A stretch of DNA of 64,000 bases. It comes from JASHPR01 sp963842355. GTDB lineage: Bacteria; Actinomycetota; Actinomycetes; Streptosporangiales; Streptosporangiaceae. The translations under genes were made by a program, and so were the position numbers. The notes under the pieces are model-generated. The model worked only from the letters and a program-made list of their open reading frames with translations, had not been told where the DNA came from and ran no database searches. Of the stretch, positions 26,585-34,594 are shown piece by piece. The number at the start of each line of letters is the position of its first letter. Position 1 is the first letter of the stretch. The DNA lies in NCBI GenBank assembly GCA_963842355.1, contig CAWJGC010000004.1, positions 124,001 through 188,000 on the forward strand, read 5' to 3'.

Positions 26585-27322
26585 ATGACGAACCGGCCGC
26601 AGGCCGCCGCCGACGCCGGCCCGCACCCGCTCTGGTTCAGCCCTCCCGACAGCGAGGAGAGCCGCCGTCCTGCGCTGACCCGCGAGCGGGTCGTCGCCGA
26701 GGCCCTCACGGTCATCAGCACTTACGGCGTGGATGCCCTGAGCATGCGAGCCCTCGCCGCCCGCCTGGGCGTGGTCCCCGGCGCGATCTACCGCCACGTG
26801 CGCAACAAGGAGCAACTCCGCGACCTGGTCGTGGACGGGGTGCTGGCCGAGGTCGACTGCCAGGCCGACCCCGCCCTCAGCTGGACCGAGCAGGTCAAGA
26901 CGCTCGCCCGCCGGCTGCGGGCGGTCCTGGAAGACCATCCCGGCATCGCCGCCCTGCTCAAGACCCGCGACCCCCTCGGCCCGCACTCCCTCGCCCTGGC
27001 CGAGGCGTTCCTGGCACCGCTGCAGCAAGCCGGCCTCCCGGCGCGGCAGACCGCCCTGGCCTTCTCCCTGGTCTACGACTACACCCTCGGCTTCGCGCTC
27101 AGCGACCGGACCACCGTCAACGAGCAGCGCGTCCAGGACACCGCGACCCGGCGCCAGCTCCACGCGTTCTTCCGGTCCCTGCCCGCTGACCGGTTCCCCG
27201 CGCTGGCTGCCCTCGGCGAGCACGTCTGGGCCGGCCACCGCGACCAGCGCTTCACTGCCAGCCTCGACACCCTCATCGGCGGAATCCAGGCGGCCCAGCG
27301 CACCGGATCCGTCGACCCCTGA
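26585..27322 (+). CDS. TetR-family repressor with TetR_C-like domain
   Basis: Repressor of 245 residues. The N-terminal HTH is TRERVVAEALTVISTYGVDA, LSMRALAARLGVVPGAIYRH and VRNKEQLRDLVVDG. The C-terminal ligand domain has the helical pattern of the tetracycline-repressor subgroup (HPGIAALLKTRDPLG, FSLVYDYTLGFALSDR). ATG 26585 is chosen for its GGAGG site. The frame is open from 26549, but that start lies inside the operator palindrome. The effector is unknown. Its position implies autoregulation and control of hsp20. Confidence 0.88.
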   Translation: MTNRPQAAADAGPHPLWFSPPDSEESRRPALTRERVVAEALTVISTYGVDALSMRALAARLGVVPGAIYRHVRNKEQLRDLVVDGVLAEVDCQADPALSWTEQVKTLARRLRAVLEDHPGIAALLKTRDPLGPHSLALAEAFLAPLQQAGLPARQTALAFSLVYDYTLGFALSDRTTVNEQRVQDTATRRQLHAFFRSLPADRFPALAALGEHVWAGHRDQRFTASLDTLIGGIQAAQRTGSVDP

Positions 27323-27896
27323 CCTAGCCGGGATTGACGCCTGGCAAAGTCGAACATCCGTTTCTCGGCATGCACGAGCGGTCGACGTCGACCACCTGCA
27401 ACGGCCTGGCGAACCTGCCGGGGAGATAACCAGCGACCTCTGCCGCGATTGGCTCGCGGCGCCGGAAACCCGGTACCCCCTGCCCGGCAGCCCGTCCGCC
27501 GCGGCGGCAGCGTCCAAGACGCCCCAGGACGGTAAGTGCGGCTCACGCGGCAGACCGCGCAACCGGCGGGCGGCGGCGATGAACAATCGGCGTCCGGCGG
27601 TCGGCGAAAGCCCGGATCCGGAGGCGCCGCAGCACCAGCCGCGGAGCCGCGAACTGCGCGGGTTGAGGCGTCGGCGGTGATGGAAGATTCCGCGACCGTC
27701 GGGCTGTCTGTTCACGACTCGGCCGACCAGCGCGTCCTGGCAACCGCTCGCCGGTGCCGTCACCCGCGTGATCTCGGGCCCGCCGGGCCTGACTCGCAGT
27801 CGAGGCGGTGGCGCATGAGGAAGTCCGGCCCAATGGCAGCCGGTACAGGTCCCTTGGTCCCTGGCGCGGCATGCTGTGGCGCGGATTAGTGGTGTC
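27323..27896. other. Gene-poor stretch
   Basis: No credible gene, repeat or hairpin was seen between the TetR stop and the dehydrogenase start. Confidence 0.5.
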
Positions 27897-28958
27897 ATGG
27901 GAGATGTTGTTCGCCGGGTTGTGGTGCTCGGTGCGGGCGCTATGGGAACTGCGCTGGCGGTGCACTGCGCCCGCGGCGGGGCCAGCAGTGTGCTGCTCGC
28001 GACCGACCACGACGAGGGCGTAGCCGACGCGTGGCGGCGGGGGCTGCCGCACCCTTCGCTGCGGATGCCGTTCCATCATGACGTCCGCTGCTGCCCGGCC
28101 GGGGAATGGGCCGAGGTGCTGCCGGGCGCCGGGGTCGTGCTTGTTGCCGTGTCCAGCGCAGGACTTCCGCGGGTGCTGGCCCAGGCGGCGCGCATCGGCG
28201 CACCCGGCGCGGTCTGGGTACTGGCCACCAAGGGCTGGGCGCAGGACACGCTGCAGACCCCGAGCCAGGTCGCCACGTCAGTGCTCGGGAACGTGCCGGT
28301 GGTCTCGCTGGCCGGCCCGGCGCTCGCCGCTGAGATCCTCGCGGGCTCGCCAACCGGCCTGCTCTGCGCTTCGGCGGACCAGCAGGCCAGGAGGTGCGCG
28401 GCGGCCGCGCTCGCCTCGCCCGCCACGGCGGTATTCACCACCAGCGACGTCGCCGGGGCCGAGACGGCGGCGGCGTTCAAGAATGTCGTAGCGGTGGCCG
28501 TCGGGCTCGCCGAGGGCCTGTCTGACCGGCTCGGCGAGAGCGCGCTGGTCGCCAGTTTCGCCAACGCCCGCGCCGCGGTGTTCGCCCGCGGGATGCTGGA
28601 CATGATGGCACTGGCCGAAGCGCAGGGCGGCCGGGCCGCGACGGTGCTCGGACTGGCCGGAGCGGGGGATCTCTACGTCACCTGCCAGCACGGCCGCAAC
28701 GGCCGCTTCGGGCGGCTGCTGGGCTCCGGCGCCACGGTCGACGGCGCGGTACGCTCGATCGGCAGCACCGTGGAGGGAGTGACGAATACCGCGGCCGCGC
28801 TTCGGCTCGCCGCCCGCACGCGTCTCGACCTTCCCTCGGCGCGGGTCGTGGAACTCGCGCTGACACAGGACCTGACCGGCGAGCGGGTCAGCGACCGGCT
28901 ACGGGACCTGTTCCGGACCGTCGTGTCCGGCTCCCGGCCGTACGGCGAGCCGCGGTAA
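27897..28958 (+). CDS. NAD(P)-dependent glycerol-3-phosphate dehydrogenase family protein
   Basis: Cytoplasmic dehydrogenase of about 353 residues. The N-terminal Rossmann motif VVVLGAGAMGTALAVHCARG is followed by the GpsA-specific AAFKNVVAVAVGLAEGL with the catalytic Lys, and GLAGAGDLYVTC. The enzyme makes glycerol-3-phosphate from dihydroxyacetone phosphate for phospholipids. The N-terminal SSVLLATDHDEGVADAW and overall divergence suggest a secondary paralogue rather than the housekeeping GpsA. ATG 27897 lacks a strong ribosome site; the frame is open to 27876. No neighbouring lipid genes. Confidence 0.82.
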   Translation: MGDVVRRVVVLGAGAMGTALAVHCARGGASSVLLATDHDEGVADAWRRGLPHPSLRMPFHHDVRCCPAGEWAEVLPGAGVVLVAVSSAGLPRVLAQAARIGAPGAVWVLATKGWAQDTLQTPSQVATSVLGNVPVVSLAGPALAAEILAGSPTGLLCASADQQARRCAAAALASPATAVFTTSDVAGAETAAAFKNVVAVAVGLAEGLSDRLGESALVASFANARAAVFARGMLDMMALAEAQGGRAATVLGLAGAGDLYVTCQHGRNGRFGRLLGSGATVDGAVRSIGSTVEGVTNTAAALRLAARTRLDLPSARVVELALTQDLTGERVSDRLRDLFRTVVSGSRPYGEPR

Positions 28959-29273
28959 GGTTACTGACCGGTAGCCGCATCCTCGTCCGTGCGGCGGATC
29001 TGTGGATCGTTCACCCGACTGACCGAGGTCAGCCCCGAGATCATCTACGGCAGTCTCCGCGACTACCTCGCCGACGCCGACCTGTTATCCCATCTCCACG
29101 ATCAGGTTCTCCGGATCGGCGCCGGCGCCATGGCGACGATCCTCAAACGCGCCGCTGGCTATACGAACATGAGATAAAGCACGCGGAGGGACACGGATGA
29201 TCATGATGCCCTACGACTGACCCTGGTCATCACTGCGCTCACATGCCAGGCAGAGTTCTGGCACCCCGCAGGG
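28959..29273. other. Gene-poor stretch with one doubtful small frame
   Basis: A 62-codon plus-strand frame at 28989-29177 (containing SPEIIYGSLRDYLADADLLS) looks weakly protein-like but has no ribosome site or recognised family. Nothing else was seen. Confidence 0.35.
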
Positions 29274-29687
29274 TCAGCGGATCACCAGCACCGGCCGGTC
29301 GGTCAGGTGGATCACCTTGTGCGCGGTGCTGCCGAGCACTAGGCCGGTAAGGTCGCTCCTGCCCCTGGAGCCCATGATGATGATGCCGGCGTCGTGTTCC
29401 CGGGCGTCTTTGACGATCTCGCGCGCCGCATGCCCGTATACCGCCTCCCGCATCTCCCCCTGGGCATCAACTCCGGCCTGGATGAGCGCCTCGACCCCAT
29501 CCCGCACCGCCTCATGTGCCTCTTTGTCCGGCTCGCTCGGCGTCAGCCCGAGCCGGCCGAACTCTCGCTCTCTTATGTGCAGCACCCACACCTTGCCCTT
29601 GGACAGGTTTGCCAGGTCCTTGGCCGCGGCGATCACCCGAGGGGAGACCTCCGAGTGATCCACGGCGACCAGCAGTCTCTCGTACAT
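29274..29687 (-). CDS. Universal stress protein UspA family
   Basis: Single Usp domain of 137 residues beginning MYERLLVAVDHSEVSPRVIA. The ATP-binding signature GSRGRSDLTGLVLGSTAHKV and the final HLTDRPVLVIR are canonical. ATG 29687 has GGAGG at 7-base spacing and is preferred over ATG 29693 and the longer upstream frame. It probably helps survival under dormancy or redox stress, by analogy with the family. It stands alone, separated from neighbours by non-coding DNA on both sides. Confidence 0.9.
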   Translation of the reverse strand: MYERLLVAVDHSEVSPRVIAAAKDLANLSKGKVWVLHIREREFGRLGLTPSEPDKEAHEAVRDGVEALIQAGVDAQGEMREAVYGHAAREIVKDAREHDAGIIIMGSRGRSDLTGLVLGSTAHKVIHLTDRPVLVIR

Positions 29688-30279
29688 CAGCATCCCTCCC
29701 TTTCTCTGCGAGAATCCGCCCGGCCAGATCATGAACGGTGCGCTCGGCTGGGCCGGGTCGGTGGTAGCCGACGCCGCCCCCGGGAATCCGGCCGACGCCG
29801 CCAGCGGCACTCCGGCCATCGCGGGTGCCTCGACAGTCAGGGCAACGAGGTCATCGAGCTCAAGGTGAGACACGGCAGATTCCCGCAAACCCGGGCGGGC
29901 AGGGGAACTCCATCGTCAGCGCCGTCAGGCAGCTGGTCATCCATTGGCTCCCACCTCCGGGTGAGACGGCGCTATTGCGAATTATGAAACCGCTGCGTGG
30001 TGCCGCGCTAGTGGAGCGCCTGTGTCGGTTACACGATCTTGATCCAGAGGTCTTGTGCTCTTGCACGATGGTCACCCTGCCGATCCGGGACGGCCGACTA
30101 ATGGGCTGTGACGTGAGCTGCCAGATCCGCCAGATCTGCGCACCGCGGTCAGTCACGCCGGCCTGCAATCACTGCGCGTCTCGGCCATCGCCAGTGCCCG
30201 TCAGGGTGAACTGCTGCCGATGGTGGCGGTAATGCTGCGTGGGGTAGCGGTACAGCGCGGCCGACCGCGGCGAGGAGGG
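29688..30279. other. Gene-poor stretch
   Basis: No recognised gene. A Cys-rich plus-strand frame from ATG 29983 (MKPLRGAALVERLCRLHDLD) is open to 30232 but has no family match by eye and could be a remnant. Confidence 0.35.
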
Positions 30280-30816
30280 CTATGGCATCTCGGCGGCCGG
30301 CGGCCGCCAGGACAGGTTCTGGTCAGCGATCGAGCGGTGCGATCCGGCCTGGCTGGCAGGGTGGGTGATGGCATCTGCGAGGCGGCTGACGAAGGTGCGG
30401 ATGGTCGCCACGGCAACCCGGCCCATGATCGCCCGGTCGAGCCCGGTGCCCAGGATCCCCAGCGGCGGCCGGTACACCCCGGCCAGCACGAGCACAGTGG
30501 CCTGATCGCCGCTCGGCGTGAGCGTGATGTCGGCATCCAGGGCCGGGAACAATGCGCCGCCCGGCCCGGCTGTCTCCCACCTGAGCGTGAGATAAGCCGA
30601 CTCGTCGTGCACCACAAGGTCCCGGAAGCGCACCTCGACCAGCCGGGACATGCCTCGCGCCGAACCCAGCGGGCCGACCCGGGCCAGGCCGGTGGTCGCC
30701 TCGCCGTAGGCATGCTCCGAAACCCTCAGCAGGGAGCCGCCGTGAGCCAGATTCGCCAGCCTGGCCTGGGCGGTAGCGAAGCCGAGGTCCAGCAGCACTT
30801 CCTCGCGCACGAACAC
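30280..30816 (-). CDS. SRPBCC/START-like conserved hypothetical protein
   Basis: Protein of 178 residues from GTG 30816: MFVREEVLLDLGFATAQARL, ANLAHGGSLLRVSEHAYGE, then ALDADITLTPSGDQATVLVL and GVYRPPLGILGTGLDRAIMG. The alternating strands and long C-terminal helix (VAVATIRTFVSRLADAI) suggest a START/SRPBCC fold; the ligand is unknown. The IS3-family element starts only 22 bases upstream of the GTG, so the native promoter has been displaced and expression would depend on the IS end. Confidence 0.65.
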   Translation of the reverse strand: MFVREEVLLDLGFATAQARLANLAHGGSLLRVSEHAYGEATTGLARVGPLGSARGMSRLVEVRFRDLVVHDESAYLTLRWETAGPGGALFPALDADITLTPSGDQATVLVLAGVYRPPLGILGTGLDRAIMGRVAVATIRTFVSRLADAITHPASQAGSHRSIADQNLSWRPPAAEMP

Positions 30817-30921
30817 CTCGTCAGTGAAGCCGGTGTTTTGCGTCTGACTTCTTGAGCCAATTCCCGGGAGAAATACCCAGCCACCAGACGGCGTGTCGAA
30901 ACAGTCTGGAGGCTGATCATC

Positions 30922-31257
30922 TTGTCGGATCGGATCATGAACTCGCGCAAGCCTCGCCGTCGCCTGGCGCCGAGCGAGAAGTACGAGCTGTTCGTGTCGG
31001 TGCTGACCGGGCAGGCCACTCAGCGGGAAGCCGCCGAGAAGTGGAGGGTGGACCGGTCGACGGTGGTGCACGTGTGCCGGACCGCCAAGCAGGGCGCGCT
31101 GGACGCGCTGTCGGCGTCGGTGCCGGGCCGGCCGGGCGTGACCGCCGAGCAGGCTGCCCTGGCCGAGGCCCGGGCGGAGCTGGAGCGGCTGCGCGCCACG
31201 GTCACCGAGCAGGCGGTGGCGGTGCACCTGCACGAGGGAAAAGCAGGCTGGGACTGA
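30922..31257 (+). CDS. IS3-family transposase OrfA (HTH)
   Basis: Upstream frame of 111 residues. LAPSEKYELFVSVLTGQATQ and REAAEKWRVDRSTVVHVCRT form the helix-turn-helix that binds the inverted repeats; AEARAELERLRATVTEQ is a leucine-zipper-like coiled coil for multimerisation. It stops at 31257, shortly after the slippery heptamer that allows fusion with OrfB. The start used here has no strong ribosome site; ATG 30937 is another option. Confidence 0.88.
   Translation: MSDRIMNSRKPRRRLAPSEKYELFVSVLTGQATQREAAEKWRVDRSTVVHVCRTAKQGALDALSASVPGRPGVTAEQAALAEARAELERLRATVTEQAVAVHLHEGKAGWD
31236..31242 (+). promoter_or_regulatory. Programmed -1 frameshift site GGGAAAA
   Basis: A canonical X XXY YYZ heptamer phased in orfA as G GGA AAA, five codons before the orfA stop. 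A -1 slip continues into AGC AGG CTG of orfB, giving the OrfAB transposase. Confidence 0.8.
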
Positions 31258-32354
31258 CGGCTGGCCCGGTCCCGGCCCGTGTGGACGCCCGCGTCAAGGC
31301 CGGCCTGCTCGACCTGGCCGATCACGCTGCCGCCGAGGGCGGCTGGTCAGCCCGGCGGGCGTGCGCGCTGCTTGGCCTCGATCACTGGCGGGCGGCCCGC
31401 TGGTACGCGCGCCGTCAGGAAGGCTGCCTGAACGATCTGCCGCCGGGCGGGCATCCGCTGCACGGGCTGCTGGCTTACGAACGCGCCGCGATCATCGAGC
31501 TGTTCGAGACGTGGGGCGAGATCGACCGCAGCCACCGCAAGCTCGCCCACCGCGGGTCCCGGATCGGGCTGGTGCACGTCAGCGAGTCCACGGTGCGCCG
31601 GGTGCTGGCCGCCGAAGGCCTGGTCCTGCAGGGCCCGCCGCCCCGCGAGCCGGCCCCGCGCGCCCCGTGGCCGGACTGGCTGGAGTGGAAGCCCAACCGG
31701 ATCTGGGCCTGCGACTTCACCCACTGGACCCGGGCCCGCCGCGCCTCGATCGCGATCCTGGACGTGGTCTCCCGCAAGTGGCCGGCCACCGTGACCAGCG
31801 CGGAGGAGACCTCCACCCAAGTCGAGGCCTGCTTCCTCGCCGCGCTGGACGCCGAGGACCTGCTCGATGTGGCCGACCAGCGGGCCAGCGCCGCGCTGCG
31901 GGAGGCGATCGCCAGCGGCGAGAAGGACCAGGTGCACGGCCTGGCCGCCGGCGGGCAGCTGCCCTTGCTGCTGGCCATCAGCGACAACGGGCCGCAGATG
32001 CGCTCGGTGTCCACCCGCGAGTTCCTGGCCGGGGTAGCGATCGCCCAGCAGTTCGGCCGCCCGCACACCCCCCAGGATCAAGCCTGGATCGAGACCCTGT
32101 TCGGGCACGTCAAGGGCGAGTGGCCGCACCTGGAGAAGATCCGCGACCCCGGCGAGCCCGACGCCGAGCTGGACCGCGTCCGGGCCGACTACAACGGGGT
32201 GCGCTTGCACGCCGCGATCGGCTACGTCACCCCCGACGACGAACACGAAGGCAGAGGTGATGCCATCCGCCAGCAACGCCGCGACGGGCTGGCCCACGCA
32301 CGCGAGAACCGCATCGCATACCGTCGGAACACGACCCCTGAGGAGAACCAGTGA
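31242..32354 (+). CDS. IS3-family transposase OrfB (DDE integrase domain)
   Basis: Made as OrfAB by -1 frameshifting. After an HTH_21-like region (GGWSARRACALLGLDHWRAA), the rve domain carries the catalytic Asp of WACDFTHW, Asp of ISDNGPQM and Glu of DQAWIETLFGHVKGEWP. An insertion of about 40 residues (DLLDVADQRASAALREAIAS) separates the first two strands from the second Asp, longer than in typical IS3 members. The frame is intact, so the element may still be mobile. The C-terminus ends at TGA 32354, overlapping a GTG start by GTGA. Confidence 0.88.
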   Translation, partial: SRLGLTAGPVPARVDARVKAGLLDLADHAAAEGGWSARRACALLGLDHWRAARWYARRQEGCLNDLPPGGHPLHGLLAYERAAIIELFETWGEIDRSHRKLAHRGSRIGLVHVSESTVRRVLAAEGLVLQGPPPREPAPRAPWPDWLEWKPNRIWACDFTHWTRARRASIAILDVVSRKWPATVTSAEETSTQVEACFLAALDAEDLLDVADQRASAALREAIASGEKDQVHGLAAGGQLPLLLAISDNGPQMRSVSTREFLAGVAIAQQFGRPHTPQDQAWIETLFGHVKGEWPHLEKIRDPGEPDAELDRVRADYNGVRLHAAIGYVTPDDEHEGRGDAIRQQRRDGLAHARENRIAYRRNTTPEENQ

Positions 32355-32626
32355 CCACGAGCCGCCTGTGGCCGGGTATTTCACCGCCGCTCTGGCTCAA
32401 AGAGTCAGACACACCTCAGTACTGGCACTGGACCCGCAAGCGGGCCGGCAAGACCATCAGCCGCCTGGTCCCCGACGACCAGGTCGCCGACTACCGGCAA
32501 TGGCTCGAAAACCACCACCGCCTGCGCGAGCTGGTCGCCGAGCTGGAAAACCTCACCCTCGCCGTCGCAGACGAGCGCAGCGGCTACCAGCCCCGCGCCC
32601 GCCGAACCCGGCAAACCAGCTCATAA
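32351..32626 (+). CDS. DUF6788-like fragment fused to an IS-derived start
   Basis: GTG 32351 overlaps the orfB stop. The first 21 codons are inside the IS inverted repeat (MTTSRLWPGISPPLWLKESD). From 32414 onward the sequence is host DNA: YWHWTRKRAGKTISRLVPDD, QVADYRQWLENHHRLRELVA and ELENLTLAV. This resembles the small DUF6788 proteins, which usually precede the WTRK motif with a Cys-rich segment that is absent here. The IS therefore inserted into such a gene and now supplies its start codon. Whether the product functions is doubtful. Confidence 0.6.
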   Translation: MTTSRLWPGISPPLWLKESDTPQYWHWTRKRAGKTISRLVPDDQVADYRQWLENHHRLRELVAELENLTLAVADERSGYQPRARRTRQTSS

Positions 32627-33104
32627 CACTGTGGACGCGGCCCGCTTAGCCGGTGGACGCCACCCACAACAGCGCGCATCCCCGCAGGTCACGGCCAAAT
32701 GTGAAGGCCTCACTCGGAAATACCAGGTCAGGACATGAATCCAAGGCCCACTCAGAGGGCTCCCAAGATCACCCGGCCGTCATCTGACCGTTGTTCTGGG
32801 CAACGTTTGTTGGCGCTGAGCGGCATGGATTGGCTCTCGATGACCGCCCGGGACGGCGAGTCCGTGGTGACGTTGAACATGTCGGTGATCGCGATGCTGT
32901 GGCTAGCATAAGCAGGCGGGGTCTGGCTAGGTCGTGCCGACGGCGCCTGTTGGGACCTCCCTGTCGCGCGGGGATCGTTCCTACGGTGGCAGTAGCTGCT
33001 AATCGCCAGATTCAGCTGAGCAGTGCGCGCGAGGGTTAGTCATGGCCGTTCCGGGCGGGACAGGCGGATGTCAGACTGGATGACGGCAGGAGGAGGTGAG
33101 GTGC
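32627..33104. other. Gene-poor stretch
   Basis: No credible gene, repeat or hairpin. Confidence 0.5.
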
Positions 33105-33686
33105 GTGAGCGTTGCGCTGGTAGAGCACACAGGACCGTGGACAGCCGACGATGTCGAGGCGCTGCCCGATGCCGGTGACCATGCCCGGTTCGAAGTCTAC
33201 GAAGGCGGGGTGCTCGTCGTGAGCCCGGCACCGGGAGTGGGCCATCAGCGGGCGTCCTACTGGCTGCACCGCGCTCTGTCCCAGGCGGCCGTCGCTGCGG
33301 GCGCCGATGTTGATGTGCTGGAAGCGGTTAACGTGGCACTGCCCGGCGGCAAGCTCCTGGTGCCCGACGTCGTGGTCGTGGCCGCCCAAGCAGTTGATGA
33401 GAGGACCACCAGGCTTCCCTGCGGAGCCGTGCTGGCCGTGGTCGAGGTTGTCTCTCCGTCCACGGTGTCGATAGACCGTGCGATCAAGCCGCTCATGTAC
33501 GCGGAAGCAGAAATCCCCGTCTACTGGCGGGTGGAGCTGCAGGACACGCCGAGGATCGTTGCTTGCTCCCTGAGCCAGGGCCGCTATCTCGCCCGTACCA
33601 CGCTTGTTGCAGGAACCCGGGGCCGGATTACCAGGCCTTTTGCGGTCGAGTTGGACCCAGCTGACCTAACCCGCCGCACAACCTGA
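33105..33686 (+). CDS. Uma2-family (DUF820) PD-(D/E)XK nuclease-like protein
   Basis: Protein of 193 residues. The Uma2 fold is recognised by ARFEVYEGGVLVVSPAPGVG and HQRASYWLHRAL, then the nuclease-like core LLVPDVVVVA and AVLAVVEVVSPSTVSIDRAI with Asp and Glu in the PD-ExK positions, and KPLMYAEAEIPVYWRVE. The usual Lys of ExK is Val here (VVEVVS), so catalysis is uncertain. GTG 33105 follows AGGAGG by 8 bases. Uma2 genes are common in actinomycetes and cyanobacteria with no settled role. Confidence 0.85.
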   Translation: MSVALVEHTGPWTADDVEALPDAGDHARFEVYEGGVLVVSPAPGVGHQRASYWLHRALSQAAVAAGADVDVLEAVNVALPGGKLLVPDVVVVAAQAVDERTTRLPCGAVLAVVEVVSPSTVSIDRAIKPLMYAEAEIPVYWRVELQDTPRIVACSLSQGRYLARTTLVAGTRGRITRPFAVELDPADLTRRTT

Positions 33687-34313
33687 ATCGGGAGTGAGCC
33701 CAGATCGAGCGGCGTAGTACTTTTGCTGATCTGGTGCCCGGCAACGTCCCTCCTGACCAGTCACGCTGCAGCGAGTTCTCCGTGGGCATCGGGCTCCGTC
33801 GATAGGCGGCATTGCGTTGAGTGATGCACAGGGTCAGGAGAACGTACGCCGAGCCGCCGTTATCTGGAGCCCGAGCCTGGGTGTCTTCGCTGTAAGCGCC
33901 GCAAGTGTTTTGTGTGCTTTCGCTGGGTGCTGGACACATTACCTGGACAGGACAGTGTCTCCGCCGCAGACCCCGTGCGAATCCCCTTGGCGCTGATGCT
34001 TTTCGAGCTAAGTGACTACTATATGAACACTGTTCAGCTACATGTCCACGCCGCAGACGTCCTGGTCAGGCACGGCATAGACAGGGAGTGCTCCAGATAA
34101 CCGCCTGATTGTTCTGTTTGTTCGTTGGAGTCGGCAGAGTGCCGGGTATTGCAACGCCGAACAGGACAGTATGGATCGGTAGGCGGTGGCAGCCGGACGC
34201 TGCCCGGCCGCCGAGATCACCTCATTGAGCGGATCACATGGGAGCCGTACGGTATCGAGGATCGTGGCTATCAGCAATGTACGACGGTCACACCTATTGG
34301 CTTGGTCGTGGTC
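33687..34313. other. Gene-poor stretch with the second 69-bp repeat
   Basis: No credible gene. It contains copy B of the dispersed repeat (33800-33868). Confidence 0.5.
33800..33868 (+). repeat. Dispersed 69-bp repeat, copy B
   Basis: Related to 8878-8946; the strongest block is GCCGAGCCGCCG followed by ATCTGGA. Confidence 0.5.
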
Positions 34314-34505
34314 TTATAACCGTCGAACCCCGTTGCGGACGCCGCCGAGGAACGCATGCAACTCGTCCGGCGTGAACCGAAGAACCAGGCCGCGGGCGTC
34401 CTTGCTGTCGCGGACGCCGACCGCACCACCAGGCAGGTCGGCGACTTCGACACAGTTGCCATTGGAGAAACTCAGTGAACTCTTGCGCCAGGCTGGTAGC
34501 GTAGC
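34314..34505 (-). pseudogene. DUF397 protein remnant
   Basis: Reads TLPAWRKSSLSFSNGNCVEV, ADLPGGAVGVRDSKDARGLV and LRFTPDELHAFLGGVRNG. This is the complete DUF397 core, a small protein normally cotranslated with an Xre-family regulator in actinomycete development systems. A TGA lies only two codons upstream of TLPAW with no start codon between, and no Xre partner is present. The gene is truncated at its 5' end. Confidence 0.75.
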
Positions 34506-34594
34506 TAGTCAGACACGAGAAATAGCAGAACGCCCCCGCGCCAGAGCCCGTGCAAAGCAACCGGCGCGAGAGCGTTGCTAGCAGTCGAGCCATT

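Larger units (their letters stand above)
30839..32413. mobile_element. IS3-family insertion sequence, 1575 bp
   Basis: The ends are imperfect inverted repeats of about 45 bp: left TGCGTCTGACTTCTTGAGCC, right (read inward) TGTGTCTGACTCTTTGAGCC, both continuing to GAAATACCC(A/G)GCCAC. It carries orfA and orfB in the -1 relation. No target duplication was recognisable. Confidence 0.85.

Noticed and set aside
28989..29177. 62-codon plus-strand frame
   Set aside because: No ribosome site, no recognised family and only weak codon bias; mentioned only as a doubtful frame.
33912..34100. 62-codon plus-strand frame in the region before DUF397
   Set aside because: Composition and codon pattern are not protein-like, and no start signal is visible.
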